Assembly: GCA_016713925.1 (NCBI GenBank)
Contig: JADJOH010000008.1
Coordinates: 62,001 to 126,000, forward strand
Length of the DNA: 64,000 nucleotides
Origin: Bacteroidota bacterium
GTDB taxonomy: Bacteria > Bacteroidota > Bacteroidia > AKYH767-A > OLB10
Direction: 5' to 3'
Both the position numbers and the translations under genes were made by a program. Positions 9,140 to 19,407 of this stretch are shown piece after piece (positions within the stretch are counted from its first letter, which is position 1; the number at the start of each line of letters is the position of its first letter). The notes under the pieces are model-generated. The model saw nothing but the letters and a program-made list of their open reading frames with translations, searched no databases and was not told where the DNA came from.

Positions 9140-9556
9140 ATGAAAAATGCAGTAAAATTGCTGATGTTGCTATTGATTGGAGCAATGGTAGTACCCTCCA
9201 TAGAAAGTTGTGGTAAATATGAAGATGGTCCTTCCATAAGTTTACGATCCAGAAAGGAAAGAGTAGCCAATACATGGAATGTGGAAAATTATAAAGTGGA
9301 TGGAGGCGACTTCACTTCATTGGTATCCGGCTATTCGGAGAAATATTCTAAAGATGGTGACTATTCCTATTCCTGGGGTTTATTAAGTGGATCAGGTAAC
9401 TGGAATTTTTCGCACAACGATGAAAGGATTAACCTGGATGGGAATGATGGTCAATCCTCAAGAACCCTCTATATTCTAAAATTGGAGGAAAAAGAGTTTT
9501 GGTATTATTATATGGAAGGAAATGTGAAACATGAACTGCATTTAGTACCGAACTAA
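9140..9556 (+). CDS. small lipoprotein, lipocalin-like hypothetical
   Basis: 138 residues. The N-terminus is a lipoprotein signal peptide with the lipobox cysteine at residue 24 (VPSIESCGKYEDG). The mature part contains RVANTWNVENYKVDGGDFT, a pattern common in Bacteroidota lipocalin-like lipoproteins that begin with a WxV(E)xxxxxG strand, and then short beta-strand-like segments (YSYSWGLLSGSGNWNFS, LYILKLEEKEFWYYYMEG). It is probably anchored in a membrane facing the periplasm or cell surface. Function unknown. It stands in front of another lipoprotein gene with a 121-bp gap, so they may be expressed together. Confidence 0.7.
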   Translation: MKNAVKLLMLLLIGAMVVPSIESCGKYEDGPSISLRSRKERVANTWNVENYKVDGGDFTSLVSGYSEKYSKDGDYSYSWGLLSGSGNWNFSHNDERINLDGNDGQSSRTLYILKLEEKEFWYYYMEGNVKHELHLVPN

Positions 9557-9677
9557 AAGGCGGATGAAGTAAAGATATGTTTAACCTGCGAGTAGCTGAG
9601 TATGGGTCGTGCTTTGTTTGCAGATCAATTTTGTGGAAAGGTAGATAGAATAGAAATCAGTTATAAAACATTACGTG

Positions 9678-10154
9678 ATGAGAAAGTTATTGTTAATTTG
9701 GGCTTGGCTGATTAGTGTTAGTGCAGGCACAATGCTGTTGATGGGATGCAGTAATTTTGGAAATGATTTGGAGGACCTCCGGCTAAAACAAAGGAATGAT
9801 GCTGCAGATGCTAAAGCGGTCTTGGAATTTGAACGGGCGGCGGCGGTGAAAGCAAAACAAATGTTGGAATGGAAGGAGTTCAAAGTAGCAGCTGAACAAA
9901 GTATCAAAGAACAATCAGAAATCATTGCAGAATATAAACTAAGTGTTAAGGGAAGACGACGTTCTTTTGATTACCAGGTAGTGAAAAAGTTAGAGAATCT
10001 TGAGATAAAACAAAAAACACTTCGGAATAAACTGATTGAGTTTAATATCCAAAAGGACGACTGGTCCACTTTTCAATCTTCGTATAAAAAAGATCTGGAA
10101 CTGGTGATTGCAGAAGTGGCTGAATTTCGAACAAAACCATTGATTAAGATTTAA
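9678..10154 (+). CDS. coiled-coil lipoprotein, hypothetical
   Basis: 158 residues from ATG 9678; the GTG three bases earlier is less likely. The signal peptide ends in a lipobox with cysteine 24 (TMLLMGCSNF). The mature protein is almost entirely helical and charged (LEDLRLKQRNDAADAKAVLE, KKLENLEIKQKTLRNKLIEF), predicted coiled coil, with no enzymatic motif. It may be a structural or periplasmic-spacer lipoprotein. I do not recognise a family. Confidence 0.65.
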   Translation: MRKLLLIWAWLISVSAGTMLLMGCSNFGNDLEDLRLKQRNDAADAKAVLEFERAAAVKAKQMLEWKEFKVAAEQSIKEQSEIIAEYKLSVKGRRRSFDYQVVKKLENLEIKQKTLRNKLIEFNIQKDDWSTFQSSYKKDLELVIAEVAEFRTKPLIKI

Positions 10155-10244
10155 ATGGACCGGGCAGGGTACTATCATCCGGGTTTTAATCCTACGCTGA
10201 TAGCGCAATTCATCTGTACTGAATTAAAAAATGTGCACTGTCAT

Positions 10245-10952
10245 TTATAATGGAAGAATTTTCCCTTGACCAATCTCCGTAAAATTTTTCACCGTAGGAT
10301 CACCCTTATAATAGATTCTACTCGTTCCGGATGCTTCCGCCGTCAATGTGTCAAGTGCAAAAACATAACCCGTTGACTCGCTATTGGCATCAATTGTAGC
10401 AGCGATATTTCCCGAGGTGTTTCTGGCGTCATATGTTGATTCTCCGGAAATGAATATGCCCGAACGGTGAATAATTCCCGCAACCGTCATGTCGGAATTT
10501 CCTGATAGCGTCACATCCAGATAAGAAGCATTGCCGGTGTAGGAGCAACTGGAAGTACCGGATAAAATAAAGGTATGTTGTTCGGTGCTATCAATAAAGC
10601 CATTGATAGTGCAGGCCGCTTTCTCCTCTAAAATTAAAGTGGAAAAGGTGGGTGCGCCGATCGTAAATTTGACCAACTCATTCACCTCATAGTCGTCCGG
10701 ATAGCTGATAGATAATTCCCCATTTATCACATATACTTTTAATGCATTAATATCTTCCTCACATCCCGTTGCTTTTACGGACCAGGAGGAAGCCTCTTTT
10801 AATGTGATACGATGATCATCACCCGCTTTTATCGTGTGGAAATTACTTGCCAAAAAGGATTCGCTGATGGTATCACTGCATTCCTTCTCGCAGGAAGTGA
10901 ATAGAATACAGGCACTGATAATTAAGAAGTGTGATAGTTTTAAGATGTTCAT
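10245..10952 (-). CDS. DUF2807 (head-GIN domain) lipoprotein
   Basis: 235 residues. The lipoprotein signal peptide ends at cysteine 21 (ILFTSCEKEC). The remainder is a right-handed beta-helix-like DUF2807 domain: FHTIKAGDDHRITLKEASSW near the start, then repeated short strands (TLILEEKAACTINGF, HTFILSGTSSCSYTGNASYL, LDVTLSGNSDMTVAGI) typical of the putative autotransporter adhesin head-GIN fold. These proteins are abundant in Bacteroidota; their role is unproven, with adhesin or envelope functions suggested. It converges on the coiled-coil lipoprotein gene with a 90-bp gap. Confidence 0.8.
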   Translation of the reverse strand: MNILKLSHFLIISACILFTSCEKECSDTISESFLASNFHTIKAGDDHRITLKEASSWSVKATGCEEDINALKVYVINGELSISYPDDYEVNELVKFTIGAPTFSTLILEEKAACTINGFIDSTEQHTFILSGTSSCSYTGNASYLDVTLSGNSDMTVAGIIHRSGIFISGESTYDARNTSGNIAATIDANSESTGYVFALDTLTAEASGTSRIYYKGDPTVKNFTEIGQGKILPL

Positions 10953-11148
10953 GAGTCCGATGATCGTATGCTGAATGTTTCATGTATCTATCAGCAATTG
11001 AGGAGATAGAAATTCAGGATAAAGGTAATGCTATTCTACAATTCCTTTGATAACGAAGTGGTTTTTATAGGGGAGTGAATAGAGATGTACTGAGAAACAG
11101 GATATTGAATATCAATTGTTAAAGTACATGTCGATGTTTACGATTGTT

Positions 11149-11268
11149 TCAGATTTGATAATTTCCATTAAAAGAGTAGTCCTGATCATTACCCGGCAGC
11201 ATCAACTCTGACCATTTTCTTTCAATACCCACAGAAAAATCAGGAGGAGGTGTAAACCAGGAAGACAT
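11149..11268 (-). CDS. possible 39-residue small protein downstream of the MATE gene
   Basis: A short open frame starting at ATG 11268 and reading MSSWFTPPPDFSVGIERKWS, then 19 further residues ending in QI. Its composition looks protein-like, and it follows the MATE gene stop by 36 bp on the same strand, so it could be the last gene of that transcript. No Shine-Dalgarno sequence or family is recognisable. It may equally be the remnant of a longer gene. The rest of the 10953-11304 gap shows nothing. Confidence 0.25.
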   Translation of the reverse strand: MSSWFTPPPDFSVGIERKWSELMLPGNDQDYSFNGNYQI

Positions 11269-11304
11269 GATTCAATAGAACTATCACAAAACTCTCATCC
11301 ATGT

Positions 11305-12717
11305 TTAAACTTTAACTTCCTTCCATTTCCCTTTTCTGTAAAACCAAATGTATAAAAATGCTACGAAGGCTTCCGAGGAGGGTATGGCGATGAATACACC
11401 CAGTGGTCCCATGCCGCCGGTAATGGCCAGCAGATAGGCCAATGGAATTTGCAAAAGCCAGAATCCGACAAAGCTGATATAAGTAGGCGTTTTCGTATCT
11501 CCGGCACCGTTAAAGGCTTGCATAAGGACCATGGCTATACCATAAAGTACATAACCCAAACTGATTATACGAAGGGCTTGTACAGCATAGGTATGCTCTG
11601 CCGGATGATGTTCGGGGATAAAGAAACTGATGAGCGGATCAGCAAGAACAATGAAGAACAACATCACACCTGCCATAAATACCACATTGTATCGGGCAAT
11701 GGTGCGAACGGATATTTCAGCCCTTTCGGGTTGATTGGCACCCAGATTTTGCCCAACTAGAGTAGCAGCAGCATTGCTCATACCCCATGCCGGGAGTATA
11801 AAGAAGATGATGAGTCGAATGGCTGTTTGATATCCCGCACTCGCATCACTTCCACTCATTGCCACAATAGCAGCAAGAAAAATCCAGCTCGCCGATTGAA
11901 TGATGAATTGCGTAGTCGCAGGGAGAGATATGGAAAGAAGAGAAGAAATTACTTTTCTATCTGGCCACCATCTTTGCCGGTGTACTTTTATCATATCGTG
12001 TTTTACAAAAAAGAGCTGATAAAGCTGATAGAGTACGCCTATGCCTCGTCCGCAAACTGTTGCCACCGCCGCACCCGTGACTCCCATCTCCGGAAAGGGA
12101 CCATAGCCATTTATTAGCACAGGACAAAGTATAATATTACATATATTTCCCAGCCATAAACTCCGCATCGCAACAGAAGCATTCCCTGCACCGCGAAAAA
12201 TTCCATTGATAAGAAAGAGCAAAACAACTACTGCCGATCCGCCTAACATGATACGTGTATAGTTGACGCCCATATTTACCGCCTCGGGTTCTGCGCCCAT
12301 GATTTCCAGTATTTCTCTGGCATAGATATAACCAAAGCAACTCATAATGGCTATTAGTACTCCCGATACAAGGAGCGATTGTACTGCAGCCTTTGATGCG
12401 CCTTCCGGATTTTTTTCTCCTACTCTTCGTGCCACCAAAGCCGTTGCCGCTGCACTTAATCCAATCGCCACAGAATAAACCAGGGTAATGGTCGCTTCTG
12501 TTAAACCAACTACACTTACTGCATGAGGCCCCAATTTATTCACAAAGAAAATGTCTACCACAGCAAAAACACTTTCCAGACACATTTCCAACATCATGGG
12601 TACTGATAATAAAAAGACAGCCACTCTTAAACTTCCGCTGGTATAATCATATTCATCTCCCTTAAGAGATTGCCGTAACAATGAAAAGAAGCGTTGATAA
12701 GAAATCTTGTTTTTCAT
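11305..12717 (-). CDS. MATE family efflux transporter
   Basis: 470 residues with about twelve membrane segments in two related halves. Recognisable MATE blocks are LSVPMMLEMCLESVFAVVDI near residue 35-55 with FFVNKLGPHAVSVVGLTEA after it, and in the second half ISLPATTQFIIQSASWIFLA and GYQTAIRLIIFFILPAWGMS with AAATLVGQNLGANQPERAEI. MATE proteins use Na+ or H+ gradients to export cationic drugs and metabolites. The length is normal and the frame intact. A TAnnTTTG box sits 39 bp upstream. The substrate is not predictable. Confidence 0.9.
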   Translation of the reverse strand: MKNKISYQRFFSLLRQSLKGDEYDYTSGSLRVAVFLLSVPMMLEMCLESVFAVVDIFFVNKLGPHAVSVVGLTEATITLVYSVAIGLSAAATALVARRVGEKNPEGASKAAVQSLLVSGVLIAIMSCFGYIYAREILEIMGAEPEAVNMGVNYTRIMLGGSAVVVLLFLINGIFRGAGNASVAMRSLWLGNICNIILCPVLINGYGPFPEMGVTGAAVATVCGRGIGVLYQLYQLFFVKHDMIKVHRQRWWPDRKVISSLLSISLPATTQFIIQSASWIFLAAIVAMSGSDASAGYQTAIRLIIFFILPAWGMSNAAATLVGQNLGANQPERAEISVRTIARYNVVFMAGVMLFFIVLADPLISFFIPEHHPAEHTYAVQALRIISLGYVLYGIAMVLMQAFNGAGDTKTPTYISFVGFWLLQIPLAYLLAITGGMGPLGVFIAIPSSEAFVAFLYIWFYRKGKWKEVKV

Positions 12718-12755
12718 AAGAATCAGTCAATAGGCCAAGTGGCTGCTAAAGTAAT

Positions 12756-12763
12756 CAAATGTA
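12756..12763 (-). promoter_or_regulatory. -7 promoter element (TACATTTG) for the MATE gene
   Basis: On the minus strand this reads TACATTTG, matching the Bacteroidota -7 consensus. It lies between the decayed ATPase and the MATE gene, 39 bp upstream of the MATE ATG. This suggests that MATE has its own promoter rather than relying on read-through from the ATPase. Confidence 0.45.
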
Positions 12764-12800
12764 ATTCAGTTTCATAACAGTCAGGAAAAAAGCTTCATAT

Positions 12801-15188
12801 CTATTCCTGTTTTTTCCTTTTAAAATATTTTATACCCTCATACCATATCACACAAAGAAAGCCACCTGCTACACTAATGCTCAATTGCCACGAAGTTAAA
12901 AGTGCAAATGAAAAAAAAGTGGTCAATGGAGGAATGAAAAGTAAGCATGCGGTGATTACAACCGTGCTAAAAATAATAAGTGGAACCAGATTGTTTTTGT
13001 ATCGGAGTGTACTGAAAATGGAGAAGAAAAATGATCTGTTTACGAGTGTCAGGAAAATATTGGCAGTGATCAATGTCGTAAAGACCATGGTGCGTGTTAT
13101 TTCTTCATTGAAATTTTGAGCTACTGCATAGTGATACATACTTAATGTTCCTGCCGTAATCGCCAAACCCTGAAGAATGCTCGTGAAGAGTTCCTTGCCA
13201 TTAAAGAACGTGCTGGAGTACGGCCGTGGAGCTTGCAGCATGGTGTTTTTTTCCATGGGTTCGTTTTCATAAATGATTGAACAGGTCGGACCCATAATCA
13301 ACTCCAGAAATATAATATGTACAGGCGAAAAAATAAATGGATACTTCCAGCCGAGTGCAAGCGGGATAAATACTGTCAGAATAATGGGTATATGGATGGA
13401 TATAATATATTGAATAGCTTTCTTCAGATTGGAATAAATTTTCCTTCCCATGGCTACCGCCTCTGTCATCTTTGATAAATCATCATCAGCAAGAATCAAG
13501 GAGGCTGCTTGTTTAGCAATCTCCGTTCCTCTTTTCCCCATTGCGATACCAATATGAGCAGCTTTTAATGCAGGCCCGTCGTTTACCCCATCGCCCGTCA
13601 TGGCTACAATTTGATCCTGTGACTTAAGCGCATTGATCAGCCTGAGCTTTGCCTCCGGATACATCCGGGTAAATATAGCAGTCTGCATGGCTGCAAGGTT
13701 GATCTCCTCATCATTTAACTTCATCAGCTCGTCGCCACTCATGCTCTTTTCAAAACCCCTGAATCCAATTTGCTTTGCAATGGCTTGCGTTGTTAGTGCA
13801 TTATCCCCGGTTACAATTTTAACGAGTATTCCGGCAGTGTAAAAGGTCTGTAATACCTCTTGCATGTTCTTTTTGGGAGGATCGTAAAAGGCAATGAGTC
13901 CGTGAAAATCAAATTTGAATTCTTCTTGTATGTTTGGATAATTTTCGCCCTGGAATTTTGTTTCTCCAACAGCGAGTACCCGATAGCCCTGTTCAGCTAG
14001 CGTTTGAATATTACTTTGTATTTCATTATTTTCTTCTTCCGACAAAGAGGATACATTCAGGATAGCCTCCGGAGCGCCTTTGGCTGCGATGATTCTGTTG
14101 CCATTCTCATCCTGAAATACATGTGTCATCATTGGGGGAATTCCGCCCAGTGGATATTCATGAATGAGTTTGTAATGTACGCGTTCATCATTCGTCGTTT
14201 GCTTTGCGTACGTTTCATGAATTGCCTGCTCCATCGGATCAAAGGGAATAGGTTCGCTGGCCCACATCGCCATACGGATCAGTTCGCTTTCTGTCTCGTT
14301 CAATTCTGCTGAAGGTTCAATGATGCGATGGGAGGCAAGAGAAAATATTTTTGCCAGACTCATGCTGTTTTCCGTGATGGTGCCGGTCTTGTCCGTACAA
14401 ATAACTGTAGCACTCCCGAGTGTTTCCACCGTCTTCATTTGTTTTACTACTATGCCCAGATGCATTAACCGCCATGCACCCAAGGCCATGAAGGTGGTGA
14501 ATGCAACAGGAATTTCTTCAGGAAGAATACTCATGGCCAATGTAAGTGCCTGAAGTAAACTATCGGTGAAACTTCCGGAATTGGAGTAGTTGATGCCCCA
14601 TACGATCCCAAAAATTATGGCACCAAAACCAACCATTATTTTTACAAAATAACTGATCTGTGATTCCAAAGGGGTTTTTGTTTCTTTGATTCCTTCGAGA
14701 CTTTTCCCGATTTTACCCAGTTTGGTGGTATTGCCAATCGCTGTCACTTTCGCAATGGCAAGTCCGCTGTTCACGGTGGTTCCGCTGTAGACAGAAGGAT
14801 CACTATGGTTTTTATCCTTGTAAACAGAGAGCGATTCCCCGTGAGCAAGGATTCGTTTACTGAAAAATCATTGGAATGAATGATGAGTCCATCCGCCGGA
14901 ATAGAAATGCCTTCTTCCACAATCAGATGATCTCCAACAACTAACTCCTCACTTTTAATCTCTATAGTTTTCCCCTCTCGAATAACCTTGCAGTTAGCTG
15001 CGGTGAAGAGGTAATAACAGCACCATAGGTTCTGTCACCACGCGCTTGACGGCATCAATAAAACCGTTCTCTTTTTTGTATTCTAATTTGTTTGCACCGA
15101 ATTTTTTCCTCGACTCATTTACCTGAATTTCCGTCAATCCTAAAATGTTGAAATTATTTTCCGGCATAACTTTATTTTCTTGCAGCAA
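12801..15188 (-). pseudogene. cation-transporting P-type ATPase, broken by frameshifts and an internal deletion
   Basis: A P-type ATPase related to the Ca2+/cation P2 group, now in pieces. 15188-14994 encodes the cytosolic N-terminus (ILGLTEIQVNESRKKFGANK through EPMVLLL) and then stops. A second frame from about 15020 to 14850 resumes with NCKVIREGKTIEIKSEELVV and ends around NESLLTG. The main part runs to 12801 and holds the phosphorylation site CTDKTGTITE, the SILPEEIPVAF membrane motif and MTGDGVNDGPALKAAHIGIA. Roughly 40-60 residues covering the first two membrane helices are missing. A single G seems missing in the run inside the actuator TGES motif. Loss of both regions would abolish transport. 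An intact paralogue lies at 16752. Confidence 0.8.
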
Positions 15189-15233
15189 CTTCTTTGAGAG
15201 CGTTCTTGATTGTAGTGATGATTAAAAAGTAAC

Positions 15234-16535
15234 TCATGATATTTTCGGCATATCTTCTGTTCGTCGAACCAGAATTTTATCAATTCTTCTTTTATCCATA
15301 TCAATAATCTCAAAATTGAAATTCTTCCATTGAAAAATATAACCGGTAGTGGGAATGTTATTTGCAAAATGAAAAGCAAGACCGCCAACAGTATTGATAT
15401 GGGCGAGGTCATCATTTTCATCCGTAACTATTTCAAAGTAGCGGATGAATTCAGGAAGAGGAAGCGACGCATCGATAAGAAATGAACCATCTTCGCGGGG
15501 AATGATTTCCTTCTTATCATGCAATTGTTGTGTTAAATCCCCCACCAAAGCGTCCATCAAATCGTTCAGTGTAAGTATACCGCGCACATCCCCGAATTCA
15601 TCTACAACTATCGCTGCATTTTGTCGCGAAGATCTTAATTTCTCTAACGCAATATATGCCTTTGTGTTTTCCGTCAGAAAGATAGCCGGTTGCATGTGTT
15701 TTTCAAGAGAGAAGGGCTTTTCTTCCAGAAGATCATTTAACATATCTTTTGAGTGTACGATACCGAGTATATGATCCAGTTCACTGTTGCATACCGGAAA
15801 GGATTCATGCGTCGATTTAATAATATTTTGTTTAATTACCTCCGGTGAATGTCGGGTGTTGAGCCAGTCAATGTCCAGTCGTTGTGTCATTAGGTTTTTC
15901 ACACTGCGATCCCCGAGGTAAAATACGTTTTCCACAATATCCTGTTCAATGCCCTGTACCGTACCGGAAGCAGTGCCTTCGCGTATCAATGCATTTATTT
16001 CCTGCTCTGTCACCAGGTTTTTGGCATTTGTCTTTAATCCAAGTATTTTTAAAAGGAAATCTGTGGATATGGTGAGCAGCCATATAAAGGGTGCCATTAT
16101 AATTGAGATAAAATACATCGGATAGGCCATAACGGTAGATACCCGTTCCGGTTTGGATAATCCAATGCGTTTGGGAACAAGTTCACCTAAAACCAATGAA
16201 AAATAAGTAAGTGAAATTAAAATGAGCGCAATAGCGAGTGTCTGACTATATGGCCGTATACTTTCAAATTGGTTGAGATAATACTCCACATCTGACTCGA
16301 TCTGTTGTCCACTGTAAATACCGGTTAATAAGCCAATGAGTGTAATGCCAATCTGTACAGTCGAGAGGAATTTTCCCGGTTTCTCCGCGAAGCGCAAAGC
16401 CAATTTGGCTGACCTGTCTCCTTTCGAGGCTTTGATCTCCAGTCGCGCCTTTCTGGAAGTGACCATCGCAATTTCAGACATGGAAAAGAGACCATTGAGG
16501 AGGATAAGCAGGAGTAAAATTAAAACAGCAGTCAT
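15234..16535 (-). CDS. hemolysin-family/CNNM-CorC type protein (DUF21-CBS-CorC)
   Basis: 433 residues with the full family architecture: an N-terminal DUF21 membrane domain (residues about 1-190, starting TAVLILLLLILLNGLFSMSE and including LTYFSLVLGELVPKRIGLSK), a CBS pair (about 205-335, with SKDMLNDLLEE and AAIVVDEFGDVRGILTLNDL), and a C-terminal CorC/HlyC domain (about 345-430, INTVGGLAFHFANNIPTTGY). These proteins are linked to Mg2+/Co2+ efflux or Na+-coupled Mg2+ transport; the hemolysin label is historical. The gene precedes the decayed ATPase by 45 bp on the same strand and is divergent from the intact P-type ATPase. This makes a local theme of divalent-cation handling. Confidence 0.88.
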   Translation of the reverse strand: MTAVLILLLLILLNGLFSMSEIAMVTSRKARLEIKASKGDRSAKLALRFAEKPGKFLSTVQIGITLIGLLTGIYSGQQIESDVEYYLNQFESIRPYSQTLAIALILISLTYFSLVLGELVPKRIGLSKPERVSTVMAYPMYFISIIMAPFIWLLTISTDFLLKILGLKTNAKNLVTEQEINALIREGTASGTVQGIEQDIVENVFYLGDRSVKNLMTQRLDIDWLNTRHSPEVIKQNIIKSTHESFPVCNSELDHILGIVHSKDMLNDLLEEKPFSLEKHMQPAIFLTENTKAYIALEKLRSSRQNAAIVVDEFGDVRGILTLNDLMDALVGDLTQQLHDKKEIIPREDGSFLIDASLPLPEFIRYFEIVTDENDDLAHINTVGGLAFHFANNIPTTGYIFQWKNFNFEIIDMDKRRIDKILVRRTEDMPKIS

Positions 16536-16695
16536 AGAATTAATGGAGAAATTTAAGGCATGCTCGTATTTTGAACTTAAATAACATAGGGTGGCCTTGG
16601 TATTGCAACGAAGATATTAAAGAAAAATAAATATTTTAGAGGATAGGAGGGAATTTATTAGCAACCTTTTTCAGTTAAAGTGAAGCGAACTTGCT

Positions 16696-16703
16696 TATTT
16701 TTG
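16696..16703 (+). promoter_or_regulatory. -7 promoter element (TATTTTTG) for the intact P-type ATPase
   Basis: An exact TAnnTTTG match in the divergent gap between the CorC-type gene and the ATPase, 48 bp before the ATPase ATG. It would give a short leader of about 45 nt. No strong -33 box was seen. Confidence 0.45.
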
Positions 16704-16751
16704 TAGGAAGTGTATACTTCACCTCCATCAGCAATTTGAAACAATGATCAT

Positions 16752-19340
16752 ATGAATTGGCACGCTAATGCTTTTGAAGATATTTTAGAAGAAGTCCGAT
16801 CTGCCACAAAAGGACTATCCGGCGAGGAAGCTGCCTTGAGGCTGGAAACAAATGGTCCCAATGAATTGGAGGAGAAGAAACGAAAGTCGCCGTTGATGAT
16901 TTTTCTTGCACAGTTCAAAGATTTTATGATTCTGGCATTGCTCTTCGCAGCAATCATCTCAGGTGTCATCGGAGAAATGACGGATACCTTGATTATTTTA
17001 ATCATTGTATTGCTCAATGCTATTATCGGATTTGTACAAGAATATCGTGCAGAGAAAGCGATGCAGATGCTGAAGAAGATGGCTGCTATTCAGGCCACCG
17101 TTCAGCGGGAGGGAACCGTGGTAAAATTGCCGGCGGCTGATCTCGTTATTGGTGATGTGGTTTTGCTGGATGCCGGAAATGCCGTCCCCGCTGATCTCCG
17201 TATTCTGGAAGCACATAGCCTGCGTATCGATGAGTCGGCGCTTACAGGCGAAGCGCTTGCTGTGGATAAATCTTCAGAGAAAATAGAAGGAGAGAATATT
17301 CCGCTCGGTGACCGGTTGAACATGGCCTATAAAAGTACATTGGTGACCAATGGTCGTGGACTTGCTGTGGTGGTTGCCACCGGCATGAATACGGAAATAG
17401 GAAAGATCGCCCGCTTGTTACAGGAGGGGGAAATGTCAACACCTCTCCAGCGCAGAATGGCGGATTTCGGTAAACGGTTGTCGCTGATTATTCTTGGTAT
17501 CTGTATTATTCTTTTTGGTGTGGGCTTGCTCAGAGGGGAAGAGCCCTTGAATATGTTGCTGCTTTCGATCAGCCTTGCTGTAGCTGCTATTCCGGAAGCC
17601 CTGCCGGCGTTGATTACCATCGCGCTTGCCTTGGGAGCGAAGCATCTGGTTCAACAAAACGCGTTGATTCGAAAACTCCCGGCCGTGGAAGCACTCGGAT
17701 CAGTTTCATTTATCTGCTCTGATAAAACCGGTACCCTGACGATGAATAAAATGAAGGTGGTGCAGGTGCAGGAAGAACCGACTGCTGATTCTCATTTCCC
17801 ATTATCGCCACTTCGGATGTCCATGGCATTGAATCATGATGTGAGATTTTCTAAAGGCGAGGAGGCAATAGGCGATTCAACAGAGCTGGCATTGGTGGAG
17901 TATGTGATGGAAGAAAATGGAAGAAATACTTTCAATGTACTTTCAGCTTCGTTTCCGCGTGTTGCTGAATTGCCCTTCGATGCAGATAGAAAGTGTATGT
18001 CCTCCGTGCATGTCTTCAAGGATCGCTATGTGGTGTTTACAAAAGGCGCTATCGAATCCATTGCCCGTTGTCTGGCTGATCAGAAGAATGCAGAGAAATT
18101 GTTTTCGCTAAATGAAGAATGGGCAGCGAAGGGGTTGCGCGTACTGGCATTTGCGTATAAGTATATCGACGTTCTCCCTGATACGATTTCTATTGAAACA
18201 TTGGAGAAGGATCTTGTTTTTACCGGTCTTGCCGGAATGATTGATCCTCCCCGACCGGAAGCGAAGGCCGCCATCGAAGAGTGTATAACGGCCGGCATTA
18301 AACCCGTCATGATTACCGGTGATCATCCTGCCACAGCCCTGTCCATTGCGAAGGAAGTAGGTATCTGGAATGGGAAGGGATATTGTGTATCCGGCGTGGA
18401 GTTGGAGCAGATGTCAGAAGATGACTTGCAGGAGAAAGTAGAACATATCTCTGTGTATGCACGAGTGAGTCCGGAGCAGAAAATTCGTATTGTAAAAGCA
18501 TTGCAGTCAAAAGGGCATTCGGTATCGATGACCGGTGATGGTGTAAATGATGCGCCCTCCCTGAGAGCTGCCGATATTGGTGTGGCCATGGGGATCAACG
18601 GCACCGATGTAAGTAAGGAAGCGGCAGATATGATATTACTGGATGATAATTTTGCCACTATCGTGAAGGCCGTGCGGGAAGGGCGAAGGATCTATGATAA
18701 TATCCGGAAGTTTGTGAAATATATTATGACCTGTAATGGCGCGGAAATATGGACCATCTTCCTCGCTCCTCTGGCAGGATTACCTATACCGCTGCTTCCG
18801 ATTCATATTTTATGGATCAACCTGGTGACAGATGGTCTTCCCGGACTCGCATTGGCGAATGAGAAAGCCGAAGAGGATGTCATGCGCCGACCTCCGTCTA
18901 AAAGTGATGAGAGCCTCTTCTCCGGAGGTGTTTCCTTTCATATTCTCTGGGTGGGATTATTAATGGCCGGGGTGACGCTGGCTACGCAGCAATGGGCAGT
19001 AACAAATCAATTGGCGCATTGGCAAACGATGGTTTTTACAATTTTGTCTTTATCTCAACTGGGACATGTATTGGCCATCAGAAGCGATAAAACCTTTTTG
19101 TATATGCAGGGAATTTTTTCCAATAGAATGTTGATCGGTGCTATTGCGATTACTGTGGTGTTACAGATGATGATCATTTACCTGCCTTTCGCCAATGAAA
19201 TTTTTAAAACACAACCACTGACCTTGAAGGAGTTGTTGATCTGCATCGGGATGTCGGCAGTGGTGTTTCATGCTGTGGAATTGGAAAAGTGGATCAAAAG
19301 GAAAATGGTAAAACGCAATGTATATTTTTCTTCCAGGTAA
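16752..19340 (+). CDS. cation-translocating P-type ATPase, Ca2+-type (P2A-like)
   Basis: 862 residues, complete. In order: a cation-ATPase N-terminal domain (1-75), two membrane helices, an actuator domain with DESALTGEALAV near 160-170, the membrane motif AAIPEALPALITIALALGAK, the phosphorylation site SDKTGTLTMNKM with Asp324, a nucleotide-binding domain, the hinge MTGDGVNDAPSLRAADIGVA near 594, and C-terminal helices including NLVTDGLPGLAL. The PEALP and NLVTDG motifs in helices 4 and 6 are those of SERCA/PMCA-like bacterial Ca2+ pumps, so Ca2+ (or Mn2+) export at the inner membrane is likely. Intact paralogue of the broken ATPase on the other side of the CorC-type gene. Confidence 0.9.
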   Translation: MNWHANAFEDILEEVRSATKGLSGEEAALRLETNGPNELEEKKRKSPLMIFLAQFKDFMILALLFAAIISGVIGEMTDTLIILIIVLLNAIIGFVQEYRAEKAMQMLKKMAAIQATVQREGTVVKLPAADLVIGDVVLLDAGNAVPADLRILEAHSLRIDESALTGEALAVDKSSEKIEGENIPLGDRLNMAYKSTLVTNGRGLAVVVATGMNTEIGKIARLLQEGEMSTPLQRRMADFGKRLSLIILGICIILFGVGLLRGEEPLNMLLLSISLAVAAIPEALPALITIALALGAKHLVQQNALIRKLPAVEALGSVSFICSDKTGTLTMNKMKVVQVQEEPTADSHFPLSPLRMSMALNHDVRFSKGEEAIGDSTELALVEYVMEENGRNTFNVLSASFPRVAELPFDADRKCMSSVHVFKDRYVVFTKGAIESIARCLADQKNAEKLFSLNEEWAAKGLRVLAFAYKYIDVLPDTISIETLEKDLVFTGLAGMIDPPRPEAKAAIEECITAGIKPVMITGDHPATALSIAKEVGIWNGKGYCVSGVELEQMSEDDLQEKVEHISVYARVSPEQKIRIVKALQSKGHSVSMTGDGVNDAPSLRAADIGVAMGINGTDVSKEAADMILLDDNFATIVKAVREGRRIYDNIRKFVKYIMTCNGAEIWTIFLAPLAGLPIPLLPIHILWINLVTDGLPGLALANEKAEEDVMRRPPSKSDESLFSGGVSFHILWVGLLMAGVTLATQQWAVTNQLAHWQTMVFTILSLSQLGHVLAIRSDKTFLYMQGIFSNRMLIGAIAITVVLQMMIIYLPFANEIFKTQPLTLKELLICIGMSAVVFHAVELEKWIKRKMVKRNVYFSSR

Positions 19341-19395
19341 AGCCAATAAGACTAAATTTTGTTGAAAATCGAATTTAGAGTTTCCGGATTAAAAA

Positions 19396-19403
19396 TATCT
19401 TTG
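19396..19403 (+). promoter_or_regulatory. -7 promoter element (TATCTTTG) four bases before folB ATG
   Basis: TATCTTTG matches TAnnTTTG exactly and is followed by CCCA and then the folB ATG. Since transcription in Bacteroidota starts a few bases after this box, the transcript would begin at or next to the start codon. No Shine-Dalgarno sequence could then be present in the message. Confidence 0.6.
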
Positions 19404-19407
19404 CCCA

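Noticed and set aside
11827..12117. Plus-strand frame of 96 residues inside the MATE gene
   Set aside because: Antisense shadow of a well-conserved transporter gene, with no family match and no promoter.
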